Below the pieces are notes generated by a model. The model was not told where the DNA came from, did no database searches, and saw only the letters and a program-made list of their open reading frames with translations. Source: Flavobacterium sp. MK4S-17 (GTDB lineage: Bacteria; Bacteroidota; Bacteroidia; Flavobacteriales; Flavobacteriaceae). From it: a DNA stretch of 64,000 nt. Position numbers and translations under genes: made by a program. This document shows, piece by piece, positions 25,931 to 34,148 of this stretch. Position 1 is the stretch's first letter, and the number at the start of each line of letters is the position of its first letter. The stretch lies in contig NZ_WWEP01000035.1 of NCBI RefSeq assembly GCF_009848495.1, positions 1 to 64,000 of the forward strand, given 5' to 3'.

Positions 25931-27116
25931 GTTCCAGTTTTTTCTTTTGCTTTTTGTTGTAAAGGCTTAGCAGCATAAAGCCGCAAACACCTGAAAGTAC
26001 AGAGGCTACTAATACCGCAAATTTAGCCTCAGCCTGGAAATCAAGGCTTTTAAAGGAAAGTATGGCTATAAATATTGACATGGTAAAGCCGATGCCTCCC
26101 AGCAATCCTAACCCTAATACATGAGTCCAGTTTGTGCCCACAGGCAGTTCTGCTATTTTTGTTTTAACTGAAAGGTATGACATAAGGAATATACCAACAG
26201 GCTTCCCTAAAAACAATCCTAATACTATACCCAGGCCTAAATTGCTTGCAAGCCCTTCTGCCATGCCCGATTCAAATGTGATATTAGTATTTGCTATGGC
26301 AAATATCGGCATGATAATAAAGTTAACAGGCTTGGTAAGTGCATGCTCCAGCTTTTCAAGGGCAGACTCTTTATCATCATCAGTAGTGGGCAGCGTTAAA
26401 GCTGTAAGTACACCTGCTATAGTAGCATGAACGCCGGAATGGTGTATTAAATACCACATTACAATTCCGGGAATTATATAAAAGAATATATTAGTTATGC
26501 CAATGCGGTTAAAAATAAGCAGCAGGGCAAATACCGCGGCAGCATACATAAGATAGGTTAAATGCAATTCAGATGAATAAAATATGGCTATTACCAATAT
26601 TGCCATTAAGTCATCAACAATAGCAAGGGCTGCAAGAAATATTTTCAGGCCTGTAGGTGCTTTATCGCCTAAAAGCGAAAGTATTCCCAGTGCAAAGGCT
26701 ATATCGGTAGCCATGGGTATGCCCCAGCCATGTATGGTGTCAGGGCTTGAGTTATTAAAAAAAGTATATATAAGTGCAGGCACTGCAACCCCCCCAATGG
26801 CGGCCAGTACAGGCAGCGATGCCTGGCGCAGGGATGAAAGTTCGCCCTCAACAATTTCCCTTTTAATTTCAAGGCCTACCAGCAGGAAAAATATTGCCAT
26901 AAGGCCGTCATTAATCCATAACAGTACAGGATACCTTAATTGTATTGTATCGTTTTCAAAGCCTACTTTATATTCAAGTATGCTTTCAAAACTTTCAGCC
27001 AGGTTAGTGTTGGCTATAAATAAAGATATTGCTACACAAATAAGGAGTAATATACCTCCCGCAGATGAGGAACTGAAAAATTCCTTGAATGTTTTAAGGT
27101 TAATTAATTTTGCCAT
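25914..27116 (-). CDS. nhaA: Na+/H+ antiporter NhaA
   Basis: 400 residues from the ATG at 27116 (MAKLINLKTF). An ATG seven codons upstream (27137) precedes a -7-like box (TATTTTTG at 27128-27121) and is not preferred. About 11-12 transmembrane helices; the ion-binding pair is Asp168-Asp169 in AIVDDL, with Asp138 in ATDIAFALG. WINDGLMAIFFLLVGLEIKREI is the family's conserved early segment. It exchanges protons for sodium across the inner membrane in pH and salt homeostasis. Confidence 0.96.
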   Translation of the reverse strand: MAKLINLKTFKEFFSSSSAGGILLLICVAISLFIANTNLAESFESILEYKVGFENDTIQLRYPVLLWINDGLMAIFFLLVGLEIKREIVEGELSSLRQASLPVLAAIGGVAVPALIYTFFNNSSPDTIHGWGIPMATDIAFALGILSLLGDKAPTGLKIFLAALAIVDDLMAILVIAIFYSSELHLTYLMYAAAVFALLLIFNRIGITNIFFYIIPGIVMWYLIHHSGVHATIAGVLTALTLPTTDDDKESALEKLEHALTKPVNFIIMPIFAIANTNITFESGMAEGLASNLGLGIVLGLFLGKPVGIFLMSYLSVKTKIAELPVGTNWTHVLGLGLLGGIGFTMSIFIAILSFKSLDFQAEAKFAVLVASVLSGVCGFMLLSLYNKKQKKKLEPISAS

Positions 27117-27259
27117 GGTGCAAAAATACAAAATCAAACCGTTTTAGATGCGCTAAAGCCATGCCTGACACCAGTTTTTAGGGTATTTTAACATTTAATG
27201 CTTTCTTATCCCTTTTGAAAGAGTTATCTTGCATTTTTTGTAAATTAAAAAAGTAAATA

Positions 27260-27694
27260 ATGATAAAAATTCAAAAGTATTCACCGCAGGAAAAACTGTC
27301 AGAAAGCGCACAGGATGATGTAGTAAACTTTTTATTTAAAAGCCTGCAGGAATATGGAGATCCTAAAAATGATATTAATAAAGCTATAAACTATGCCTTT
27401 GCAAAAGGCGGTATGATTTTGGTTGCCACTATGGATGATAAAATAGTAGGTGCCGTTGTGATAAATGAAACAGGAATGGGGGGCTATATACCGGAAAATA
27501 TATTGGTATATATTGCAACCGACCCGGAATACAGGGGGCAGGGCATAGGTAAAAAACTTATGCAGGAAGCACTGGATGCTGCTGCAGGTGATATTGCACT
27601 GCATGTAGAGCCTGATAACCCTGCGAAAAAGTTGTATGAAAATCTTGGTTTTACTAACAAATACCTTGAAATGAGGTATAAACAGGTAAAATAA
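27260..27694 (+). CDS. GNAT family N-acetyltransferase
   Basis: 144 residues. The acetyl-CoA loop YRGQGIGKKLMQEAL (about 92-106) and the ending NPAKKLYENLGFTNK are typical of GNAT enzymes that act on small amines or amino acids. Its stop overlaps the start of a PLP racemase-like gene (TAATG), suggesting the two act on one amino-acid substrate. Substrate unknown. Confidence 0.9.
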   Translation: MIKIQKYSPQEKLSESAQDDVVNFLFKSLQEYGDPKNDINKAINYAFAKGGMILVATMDDKIVGAVVINETGMGGYIPENILVYIATDPEYRGQGIGKKLMQEALDAAAGDIALHVEPDNPAKKLYENLGFTNKYLEMRYKQVK

Positions 27695-28791
27695 TGGCAT
27701 TTATAACACTGGATGCAGCTAAGCTGAAAAAGAATTTTGACTACCTGAATAATTTTTTCAGGGAACATGATATTGACTGGTCGGTAGTAACAAAAATATT
27801 ATGCGGCAATAAAGAATACCTTACTGAACTTTTACGCATGGGTATAAGCCAGTATTCAGACTCGCGTATAAGTAACCTTAAAGCCATTAAAAGCATTGAT
27901 AAAAATGCGCAGACCATTTATATAAAACCTCCTGCCAAAGGCGCTATTAAAGATGTAATTAAATATGCCGATATCAGTATGAATACTGATTTCCGTACAA
28001 TTAAAATGCTTTCTGATGAAGCCAAGAAGCAAAATGTAACCCATAAGATTATTATAATGATTGACCTGGGCGAGCTTAGGGAGGGCGTTATGAGAGAGGA
28101 TTTTATAGATTTTTATGCCCGTGTTTTTGAAATGGATAATATAGAGATTATCGGGTTGGGGACTAATCTATCCTGCCTTTATGGTGTGTTGCCCAATAAC
28201 GATAAACTGATACAACTCTGCCTTTATAAACAACTTGTGGAAACCAAGTTTAATGTAAATATACCTTTCATTTCCGGGGGTTCATCAGTTACCATACCAC
28301 TTGTAATACAGGGGCTGATACCTAAAGGCATTAACCACTTCAGGGTAGGTGAAACCCTGTTTATGGGGACAGATGTTTATAACAACAGCAAGTTTGAAAA
28401 TATGGAGAATAATATTTTTAAGCTATATGCTGAAATTATTGAGCTTTATGAAAAGCCTTTGGTACCGTCAGGCGAAATGGGTACTAACCTTGAGGGCGAA
28501 AATATAACTTTTAAGGAAGAGCTTTATGGTAAGACTACTGTCAGGGCTATTATTGATATCGGCCTGCTGGATATCGGTATGAAGCATCTTGACCCTACAG
28601 ATACCGATATTAAGTATGCAGGCGCAACTTCTGATATGGTAGTGCTTGATTTAGGCGAAAACCCTAATAATTATAAAGTTGGCGACCTCATTGAATTTAC
28701 TATGGACTATATGGGTATAGTACGCATCATGAATTCAAGGTATATTGAAAAACGGGTTATAAATAAAGAAGGGCAACCGGTAAATGCTTAA
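27694..28791 (+). CDS. Alanine/ornithine racemase family PLP-dependent enzyme (fold type III)
   Basis: 365 residues. The PLP lysine is expected at residue 34 (VVTKILCGN), followed by the fold-type III barrel with SGGSSVTIP as the phosphate-binding segment and HFRVGETLFMG. The arrangement is closer to the ornithine-racemase/YhfX branch than to canonical Alr, whose lysine motif is AVVKANAYGHG. Translationally coupled to the GNAT gene upstream. It may make or remove a D-amino acid; substrate unknown. The stop overlaps the stop of the convergent SulP gene. Confidence 0.87.
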   Translation: MAFITLDAAKLKKNFDYLNNFFREHDIDWSVVTKILCGNKEYLTELLRMGISQYSDSRISNLKAIKSIDKNAQTIYIKPPAKGAIKDVIKYADISMNTDFRTIKMLSDEAKKQNVTHKIIIMIDLGELREGVMREDFIDFYARVFEMDNIEIIGLGTNLSCLYGVLPNNDKLIQLCLYKQLVETKFNVNIPFISGGSSVTIPLVIQGLIPKGINHFRVGETLFMGTDVYNNSKFENMENNIFKLYAEIIELYEKPLVPSGEMGTNLEGENITFKEELYGKTTVRAIIDIGLLDIGMKHLDPTDTDIKYAGATSDMVVLDLGENPNNYKVGDLIEFTMDYMGIVRIMNSRYIEKRVINKEGQPVNA

Positions 28792-30320
28792 TTGTTGCTC
28801 ACAACTTTATAGGTTGGGTCTTCAATAATATTCACATCAATAACAGCCTCGGCATTTTTAAGCAGGCGCATACAGTCTGCACTTAAATGTTTCAGGTGTA
28901 CGGTTTTGCCGGCATTGTGGTATTTCTGTGTTATGGAGTTTAAGGCTTCAATCGCTGACATATCGGCTACGCGGCTTTCTTTAAAATCAATTATAACTTC
29001 ATCAGGATCTCCGGCTACATCAAACTTTTCTGTAAAAACACTTGTTGAGCCAAAAAACAACGGGCCGTAAATTTCATAATGCTTTACACCATTATCATCA
29101 ATATAGTGCCGGGCGCGAATGCGCTTGGCACTTTCCCATGCAAATACAAGTGCTGATATTACTACGCCTATAAGTACTGCAAGTGCAAGGTTGTGCAGCC
29201 AAATGGTAATAACCGCTACCAGTATACCGGTAATTATATCGTGTCGGGGCATTTTATTGATTACTTTAAAACTGGCCCACTCAAAGGTACCTATGGCTAC
29301 CATAACCATAACGCCAACAAGTGCAGCCATAGGTACTTTTCCTATTATTGGCGCGCCAAAAAGAATGATAATTAAAATGGTTAATGCTGCCACTATACCT
29401 GACAATCTTGCCCTTGCCCCTGCAGAAAGGTTCACTAAGGTTTGTGCAATCATGGGGCATCCGCCCATTCCGGAAAAAAATCCGTTTAAAATATTTGCGC
29501 CGCCCTGCGCAAGGCATTCCCGGTTACTGTTACCTCTGGTGCCGGTAATTTCATCTACAAGACTAAGGGTTAGCAGTCCTTCTGTTAGCCCTACGGCAGC
29601 CATAATCAGGGAGTAAGGAAAAATAACCTGCAGCGTTTCAAGGCTAAGACTTATTTCCGGTATATGAAATGGTGGAAAGCCGCCCTGTACAGAAGCTATG
29701 TCTTCAACAGTACGTGTATCAATACCAAAAGCCATCACTACAATAAATACTATTATTATGGCTACGAGGGATGAGGGTACTGCCTTGGTGATTTTAGGGA
29801 ATAAAATAACAATGGCTACGGTAAGCAGGGTTAGCCCCAGCATTATATATAAAGCTGCACCTTCCAGCCAGCTGACGCTGCCGTTTGCCACCTGTTTAAA
29901 CTGCTCCAGTTGCGACATAAATATGATAACAGCCAAACCGTTTACAAAACCATACATAACAGGCTGCGGCACAAGCCTTATAAATTTCCCCAGCTTAAAC
30001 AGGCCTACCAGAATCTGTAATATTCCTGCAAGTGCTACTGCCGCAAAAACATATTCTATACCATGCGACTGCATAAGAGCAATAAGGACTACAACGGTTG
30101 CCCCTGCGCCACCGGAAATAAGCCCCGGTCTGCCGCCAAAAACAGCCGTAACCAAACCCATTATAAAAGCAGCATATAAACCTACCAGTGGAGGGAAACC
30201 GGCCAGTATGGCAAATGATAAAGATTCGGGTATCATAGTCATGGCTACTGTAAGCCCGGCAAGTATTTCATTTTTATAATTTACTTTTTGCGAAAAGTCA
30301 AACAGTTTACCAGCTTTCAT
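28788..30320 (-). CDS. SulP family anion transporter with C-terminal STAS domain
   Basis: 510 residues. About 12-14 transmembrane helices (residues 15-390) include the conserved N-terminal MTMIPESLSFAILAG and the LVDEITGTRGNSNRECLAQG segment. A cytoplasmic STAS domain follows (about 400-500; IIDFKESRVADMSAIEAL). SulP proteins carry sulfate, bicarbonate or other anions; the substrate cannot be fixed from sequence. Monocistronic; the 3' end abuts the racemase gene. Confidence 0.92.
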   Translation of the reverse strand: MKAGKLFDFSQKVNYKNEILAGLTVAMTMIPESLSFAILAGFPPLVGLYAAFIMGLVTAVFGGRPGLISGGAGATVVVLIALMQSHGIEYVFAAVALAGILQILVGLFKLGKFIRLVPQPVMYGFVNGLAVIIFMSQLEQFKQVANGSVSWLEGAALYIMLGLTLLTVAIVILFPKITKAVPSSLVAIIIVFIVVMAFGIDTRTVEDIASVQGGFPPFHIPEISLSLETLQVIFPYSLIMAAVGLTEGLLTLSLVDEITGTRGNSNRECLAQGGANILNGFFSGMGGCPMIAQTLVNLSAGARARLSGIVAALTILIIILFGAPIIGKVPMAALVGVMVMVAIGTFEWASFKVINKMPRHDIITGILVAVITIWLHNLALAVLIGVVISALVFAWESAKRIRARHYIDDNGVKHYEIYGPLFFGSTSVFTEKFDVAGDPDEVIIDFKESRVADMSAIEALNSITQKYHNAGKTVHLKHLSADCMRLLKNAEAVIDVNIIEDPTYKVVSNN

Positions 30321-30348
30321 ATATTACCACTTAATTTTAAAGAAGCGG

Positions 30349-30356
30349 CAAAAGTA
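30349..30356 (-). promoter_or_regulatory. -7 box upstream of the SulP gene
   Basis: TACTTTTG on the minus strand, 28 bp before the ATG at 30320. No TTG at standard spacing was found. Confidence 0.4.
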
Positions 30357-30468
30357 CAAATTAATAACCTAAACCTATAAAAGCGGGATAAGGTTAAAAT
30401 TGTATTATTATTCTTAATAAAAAATTTTTAATGTAATTTTTTTAATTATTTTAGTGGAAAAAACTTAC

Positions 30469-30900
30469 ATGAAATTACCTGTACTACAAACTTTGCCATC
30501 ACAAACAACAATCTTAATACGGCTGATGGTGGGTGGGGTATTTTTAGTGGAAGGATTCCAAAAATTGTTTTTTCCTGAGTTATGGGGAGAAGTAAGGTTT
30601 AAAAACCTGGGCTTTCCTGCCCCTGAGTTTTTCAGTTTAATGGTAGGTGTATTTGAAATTGTATGCAGTATATTAATCCTTATGGGCCTGTTGACCCGGT
30701 TGGCTGTAATACCTTTGGTTTTAATACTTTTTTCAGCATTTGCAGCAGCCAAAGCTGATATATTTATAAAGGAAGGTTTATGGGGACTGCTGCATGGAAG
30801 CAAATTAGACTGGGCTATGCTGCTGGGAAGTATTTTCCTTTTTGTAAAAGGCAGTGGAAAATGGTCGCTGGATTTAGCAATTTCCCAAAGGAGGAATTAA
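30469..30900 (+). CDS. DoxX family membrane protein
   Basis: 143 residues from the ATG at 30469; an in-frame GTG at 30454 would add five residues and cannot be excluded. Four transmembrane helices, the first with the family's LIRLMVGGVFLVEGFQKLFF pattern, then FKNLGFPAPEFFSLMVG and GLLTRLAVIPL. DoxX proteins sit in the inner membrane; roles in quinone- or thiol-linked oxidation have been proposed for members. The 3' end overlaps the convergent methyltransferase gene by 4 bp. Confidence 0.85.
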   Translation: MKLPVLQTLPSQTTILIRLMVGGVFLVEGFQKLFFPELWGEVRFKNLGFPAPEFFSLMVGVFEIVCSILILMGLLTRLAVIPLVLILFSAFAAAKADIFIKEGLWGLLHGSKLDWAMLLGSIFLFVKGSGKWSLDLAISQRRN

Positions 30901-31613
30901 AACTTATGTATGATAAAAATGCTCGGCCTGTTGTGCAGGTCAGGCTTTTCCTTTTTCCACTGTGCAGCCGTTTTTGTTTTTATATACTCGGTTTCCAGTG
31001 TTATATCTGCAGCAATACACAAATGGGTTGATGGCTGCAGTGTATTTAAAATATCTTCCAGCAGCTTATTATTACGGTAAGGCGTTTCTATAAAAAGCTG
31101 TGACTGGTTTTTATCATGCGAAAGTTTCTCAAAATTTTTAAGTGCATTTTTCTTTTCGCTTTTCTCTATAGGTAAGTATCCATTAAAAGCAAAACTTTGG
31201 CCATTCATACCGGATGCCATTATGGCTAATAGTATTGAAGATGGCCCCACAAGTGGCACTACCTGTATGCCTTTTTCATGCGCTATTTTTACAATAGCTG
31301 CGCCGGGGTCGGCAACGCCCGGGCATCCTGCTTCGCTCATAAGCCCTATATTATAGCCTTCAAGGCAGGGCTTTATAAAATCGTAATGTTCAGTGGGTTC
31401 GGTATGTTTGTTTAAAACAGATATTTTAAGTTCAGGCTGCTTCTTTTCAGGAAGTATTGCCTTTATAAAGCGGCGTGCCGTTTTTTCATTTTCAACAATA
31501 TAATGGTCTATAAATTCAATACTGCGTGCCACTGTTTCCGGTAAAACCGCTTTAGGTTCGGCATCAACGCCCAGTGGAACAGGAAGCAGGTATAATTTAC
31601 CCATTACTTTCAT
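30897..31613 (-). CDS. RsmI-like SAM-dependent methyltransferase (tetrapyrrole methylase fold)
   Basis: 238 residues. The N-terminal LYLLPVPLG matches the opening strand of RsmI/tetrapyrrole methylases; SEAGCPGVADPGA (114-126) and VVPLVGPSSILLAIMASG follow as in RsmI, which 2'-O-methylates C1402 of 16S rRNA. It differs from canonical RsmI in the opening and in having a shorter C-terminus, so it may be a Bacteroidetes paralog with another substrate. The ATG overlaps the upstream phosphatase stop (ATGA), and an alternative ATG lies three codons in. Third gene of the dnaA operon. Confidence 0.85.
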   Translation of the reverse strand: MKVMGKLYLLPVPLGVDAEPKAVLPETVARSIEFIDHYIVENEKTARRFIKAILPEKKQPELKISVLNKHTEPTEHYDFIKPCLEGYNIGLMSEAGCPGVADPGAAIVKIAHEKGIQVVPLVGPSSILLAIMASGMNGQSFAFNGYLPIEKSEKKNALKNFEKLSHDKNQSQLFIETPYRNNKLLEDILNTLQPSTHLCIAADITLETEYIKTKTAAQWKKEKPDLHNRPSIFIIHKF

Positions 31614-32077
31614 GAATGTTCTTTTATAAGTTTTGTGGCAACTATGGCGCAGGCTTGTTCCAGCATATCATATACCCTGTCAAAATCTTCGGGCCCTCCA
31701 AAATACGGGTCGGGAACATCAACCATTTCTCCGGGAAACATTTCATCCATCATTAGCTTTACCTTAGCTTTAGCCGCTTCATCAGGGGCAAGCTTTAAAA
31801 CATCCCTCAGGTTAGAGGAATCCATGACATAAATATGGTCAAACTCCTTAAAGTCGCTCACTTTAAACTGGCGCGCCTTTTGGCAGCTTATATTAAGCCC
31901 ACGGGTTTTTGCAACGGCTATAGAACGCTTGTCTGGCTCTTGCCCGGCATGCCATCCACCCGTGCCTGCAGAATCTACCATGAATTTACCTGCCGGCAGT
32001 TTAGACTGCAATATGCCTTCTGCCAGTGGGGAACGGCAAATGTTACCCAGGCATACCATTAAAATTTTAACGGGCAT
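31610..32077 (-). CDS. Low-molecular-weight protein-tyrosine phosphatase
   Basis: 155 residues. The P-loop CLGNICRS (Cys9, Arg15) starts right after the first strand, and the general-acid Asp is in VPDPYFGG (Asp123). These enzymes dephosphorylate tyrosine or arginine on proteins; in many bacteria they partner a BY-kinase, but none lies here. Its start overlaps the dnaA stop (TAATG), so it is translationally coupled to the replication initiator, and its stop overlaps the methyltransferase start. Confidence 0.94.
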   Translation of the reverse strand: MPVKILMVCLGNICRSPLAEGILQSKLPAGKFMVDSAGTGGWHAGQEPDKRSIAVAKTRGLNISCQKARQFKVSDFKEFDHIYVMDSSNLRDVLKLAPDEAAKAKVKLMMDEMFPGEMVDVPDPYFGGPEDFDRVYDMLEQACAIVATKLIKEHS

Positions 32078-33504
32078 TATATGGATAGTTTTTTGTTGAT
32101 GTCCTCAACAAATTTACGAAATTGCTTATCGGTAGTTACAAGGTTATCTACAGTTTTGCAGGCATGTAATACAGTGGCATGATCCCTGTCGCCAATTTGC
32201 GAGCCGATATTGGCAAGCGACGCTTTTGTAAATTTTTTGGCAAAAAACATAGCAAGCTGCCTTGCCTGTACTACATGGCGCTTTCTTGTTTTTGACTGTA
32301 GTGTATCTATATCAAGCTGGAAATAATCTGAAACCACTTTTTGTATGTAATCTATAGATATTTCGCGCTTTACGTTTTTTACAAATTTTTCTACTACCTG
32401 CTTTGCAAGGTCTATGGTTACTTCCCTTTTGTTAAAGGAAGACTGTGCAATAAGGGAGATAATTGCCCCTTCCAGTTCGCGCACATTTGTTTTTATATTT
32501 TTAGCAACATACTCAATTATTTCTTCGGGCATTTCAACACCGTCCCTGTAAAGTATATTGTTTAGTATAGAAATCCTTGTTTCATAATCGGGCTGGTGCA
32601 ATTCGGCAGAAAGCCCCCACTTAAACCTTGATAAAAGCCTTTGTTCTATATCCTGCATATCTACAGGTGCTTTATCAGAAGTTAAAATTACCTGTTTGCC
32701 GTTTTGGTGCAGGTGGTTAAATATATGGAAGAAAACATCCTGTGTTCCTGTCTTGCCTGAAAGGAACTGTACATCGTCTATTATAAGTACATCTATAAGT
32801 TGGTAGAAATGGATAAAATCATTTCTTGTGTTGCGCTTTACCGAATCTATATATTGCTGTGTAAAAATTTCTGCCGATATATATAAAACTGTTTTGTCAG
32901 GAAATTTGTCTTTAATCTCAACGCCTATTGCATGGGCAAGGTGGGTTTTGCCAAGGCCCACGCCGCCAAATATTAAAAGCGGGTTAAATGATGTGCCTCC
33001 CGGCTTATTGGCTACGGCCATACCTGCCGAACGTGCCAAACGGTTAGAGTCGCCTTCAAAAAAGTTATCAAAACTGTAATTGGCGTTAAGCTGCGATTCT
33101 ATTTTTAAATTCCTTATGCCCGGAATTATAAAAGGGTTTTTAAGTTCAGGGTTTTTATTTTGCAAAGGTACATCAACCTCCTGTGGTTTTACAGGCGCAC
33201 GGTGGGCACTGGGCAGCTGCTCTGTAAAAGGCTGCTTGCTGCCATAAGTGTTTTCCATCTTAATTTTATAGAGTAACTTTGCGCCGTTTCCAAGTTCTTT
33301 GGTTAGTGCAACTTTTAAAAGCTTTACATAATGCTCTTCCAGCCATTCATAAAAAAACTTGCTGGGTACCTGTATATATAAGGCGTTATCAGTAAGCTCA
33401 ACTGCCCGGATAGGTTCGAACCAGGTTTTGTATGCCTGCTCCTGAATATTGTCTTTTATGAAAATAAGACAGTTTTCCCATACCGATTGCGCAGTTTTAG
33501 TCAT
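32077..33504 (-). CDS. dnaA: Chromosomal replication initiator protein DnaA
   Basis: 475 residues. Domain I (about 1-85), a linker (85-135), the AAA+ domain with Walker A GGVGLGKTH (180-188) and Walker B LIIDDVQF, and the C-terminal DNA-binding domain with the signature RDHATVLHACKTV. DnaA binds oriC boxes and melts the origin. First gene of a three-gene operon with the phosphatase and RsmI-like genes. In the 190 bp upstream (33505-33694), which is AT-rich with A- and T-tracts, no convincing cluster of TTATCCACA-type boxes was seen, so oriC cannot be placed there with confidence. Confidence 0.97.
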   Translation of the reverse strand: MTKTAQSVWENCLIFIKDNIQEQAYKTWFEPIRAVELTDNALYIQVPSKFFYEWLEEHYVKLLKVALTKELGNGAKLLYKIKMENTYGSKQPFTEQLPSAHRAPVKPQEVDVPLQNKNPELKNPFIIPGIRNLKIESQLNANYSFDNFFEGDSNRLARSAGMAVANKPGGTSFNPLLIFGGVGLGKTHLAHAIGVEIKDKFPDKTVLYISAEIFTQQYIDSVKRNTRNDFIHFYQLIDVLIIDDVQFLSGKTGTQDVFFHIFNHLHQNGKQVILTSDKAPVDMQDIEQRLLSRFKWGLSAELHQPDYETRISILNNILYRDGVEMPEEIIEYVAKNIKTNVRELEGAIISLIAQSSFNKREVTIDLAKQVVEKFVKNVKREISIDYIQKVVSDYFQLDIDTLQSKTRKRHVVQARQLAMFFAKKFTKASLANIGSQIGDRDHATVLHACKTVDNLVTTDKQFRKFVEDINKKLSI

Positions 33505-33694
33505 AAATACTGAATATTATACGTTTATTAAAAGTTGTCTTACATTGAAGAATGAAAGAATTATCATTCCTGTTGGGAAGACAAATATGTAAACAAATTT
33601 TTTTAAAAAAAAACTTTAGGTGTATTGATTTTTTTAAAAAAAAATTGTAAGCATTATTTAGATAAATTTAAAACAAATTTAACAAAAAATAAAT

Positions 33695-34102
33695 ATGAAT
33701 TTTCATGAAATTAAAGTACGTGTACGGTATGCCGAAACCGACCAGATGGGTGTGGTTTATCACGGCAACTACGCGGAATACTTTGAAATGGGCAGGGTAG
33801 AATGGCTTCGTAATCTGGGACTTAGCTACAGGTTTATGGAGGAGCAGGGAATTATGCTTCCAGTTGTTAACTTAGTGTTAAATTATAAAAAGCCGGCACG
33901 GTATGACGACCTTTTAACCGTGCGTACAATTTTTAAAAAACAACAGTCAGTTAAGATAGAATTTGAATATGAAATATACAATGAAAACACTGAGTTATTA
34001 ACAACAGGCAGTTCAATACTTGTGTTTGTAGATATGAAAACCGGCAAGCCTGTTATGCCGCCGGGCTATGTCCTGGAAAAGATAAAGGGAGCAGATAAAT
34101 AA
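33695..34102 (+). CDS. YbgC-like acyl-CoA thioesterase (hotdog fold)
   Basis: 135 residues. The 4-hydroxybenzoyl-CoA-thioesterase-type motif AETDQMGVVYHGNYAEYFE (14-32) includes the catalytic Asp16. Such enzymes hydrolyse acyl-CoA or acyl-ACP thioesters in the cytosol. Divergent from dnaA and separated from htpG by a strong bidirectional terminator. Substrate chain length unknown. Confidence 0.92.
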   Translation: MNFHEIKVRVRYAETDQMGVVYHGNYAEYFEMGRVEWLRNLGLSYRFMEEQGIMLPVVNLVLNYKKPARYDDLLTVRTIFKKQQSVKIEFEYEIYNENTELLTTGSSILVFVDMKTGKPVMPPGYVLEKIKGADK

Positions 34103-34132
34103 AAAAACCGCGGGTGTAGCCCGCGGTTTTTT
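34102..34132. terminator. Bidirectional terminator between the thioesterase gene and htpG
   Basis: Stem AAAACCGCGGG / CCCGCGGTTTT around TGTAG, with A-run and T-run on the two sides. Confidence 0.9.
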
Positions 34133-34148
34133 GTTGAAACTTATGATT

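Noticed and set aside
26584..27147. 187-codon open frame on the plus strand
   Set aside because: Antisense to nhaA, rich in Ser/Ile/Ala from the complement of membrane-helix codons; no leader or motif.
29119..29616. Long open frame (165 codons) on the plus strand
   Set aside because: Lies fully antisense to the SulP gene, which has clear family motifs; composition is that of a shadow frame.
33505..33694. Possible oriC upstream of dnaA
   Set aside because: The region is AT-rich with A/T tracts, but no cluster of DnaA boxes could be found by eye, so no origin is called.
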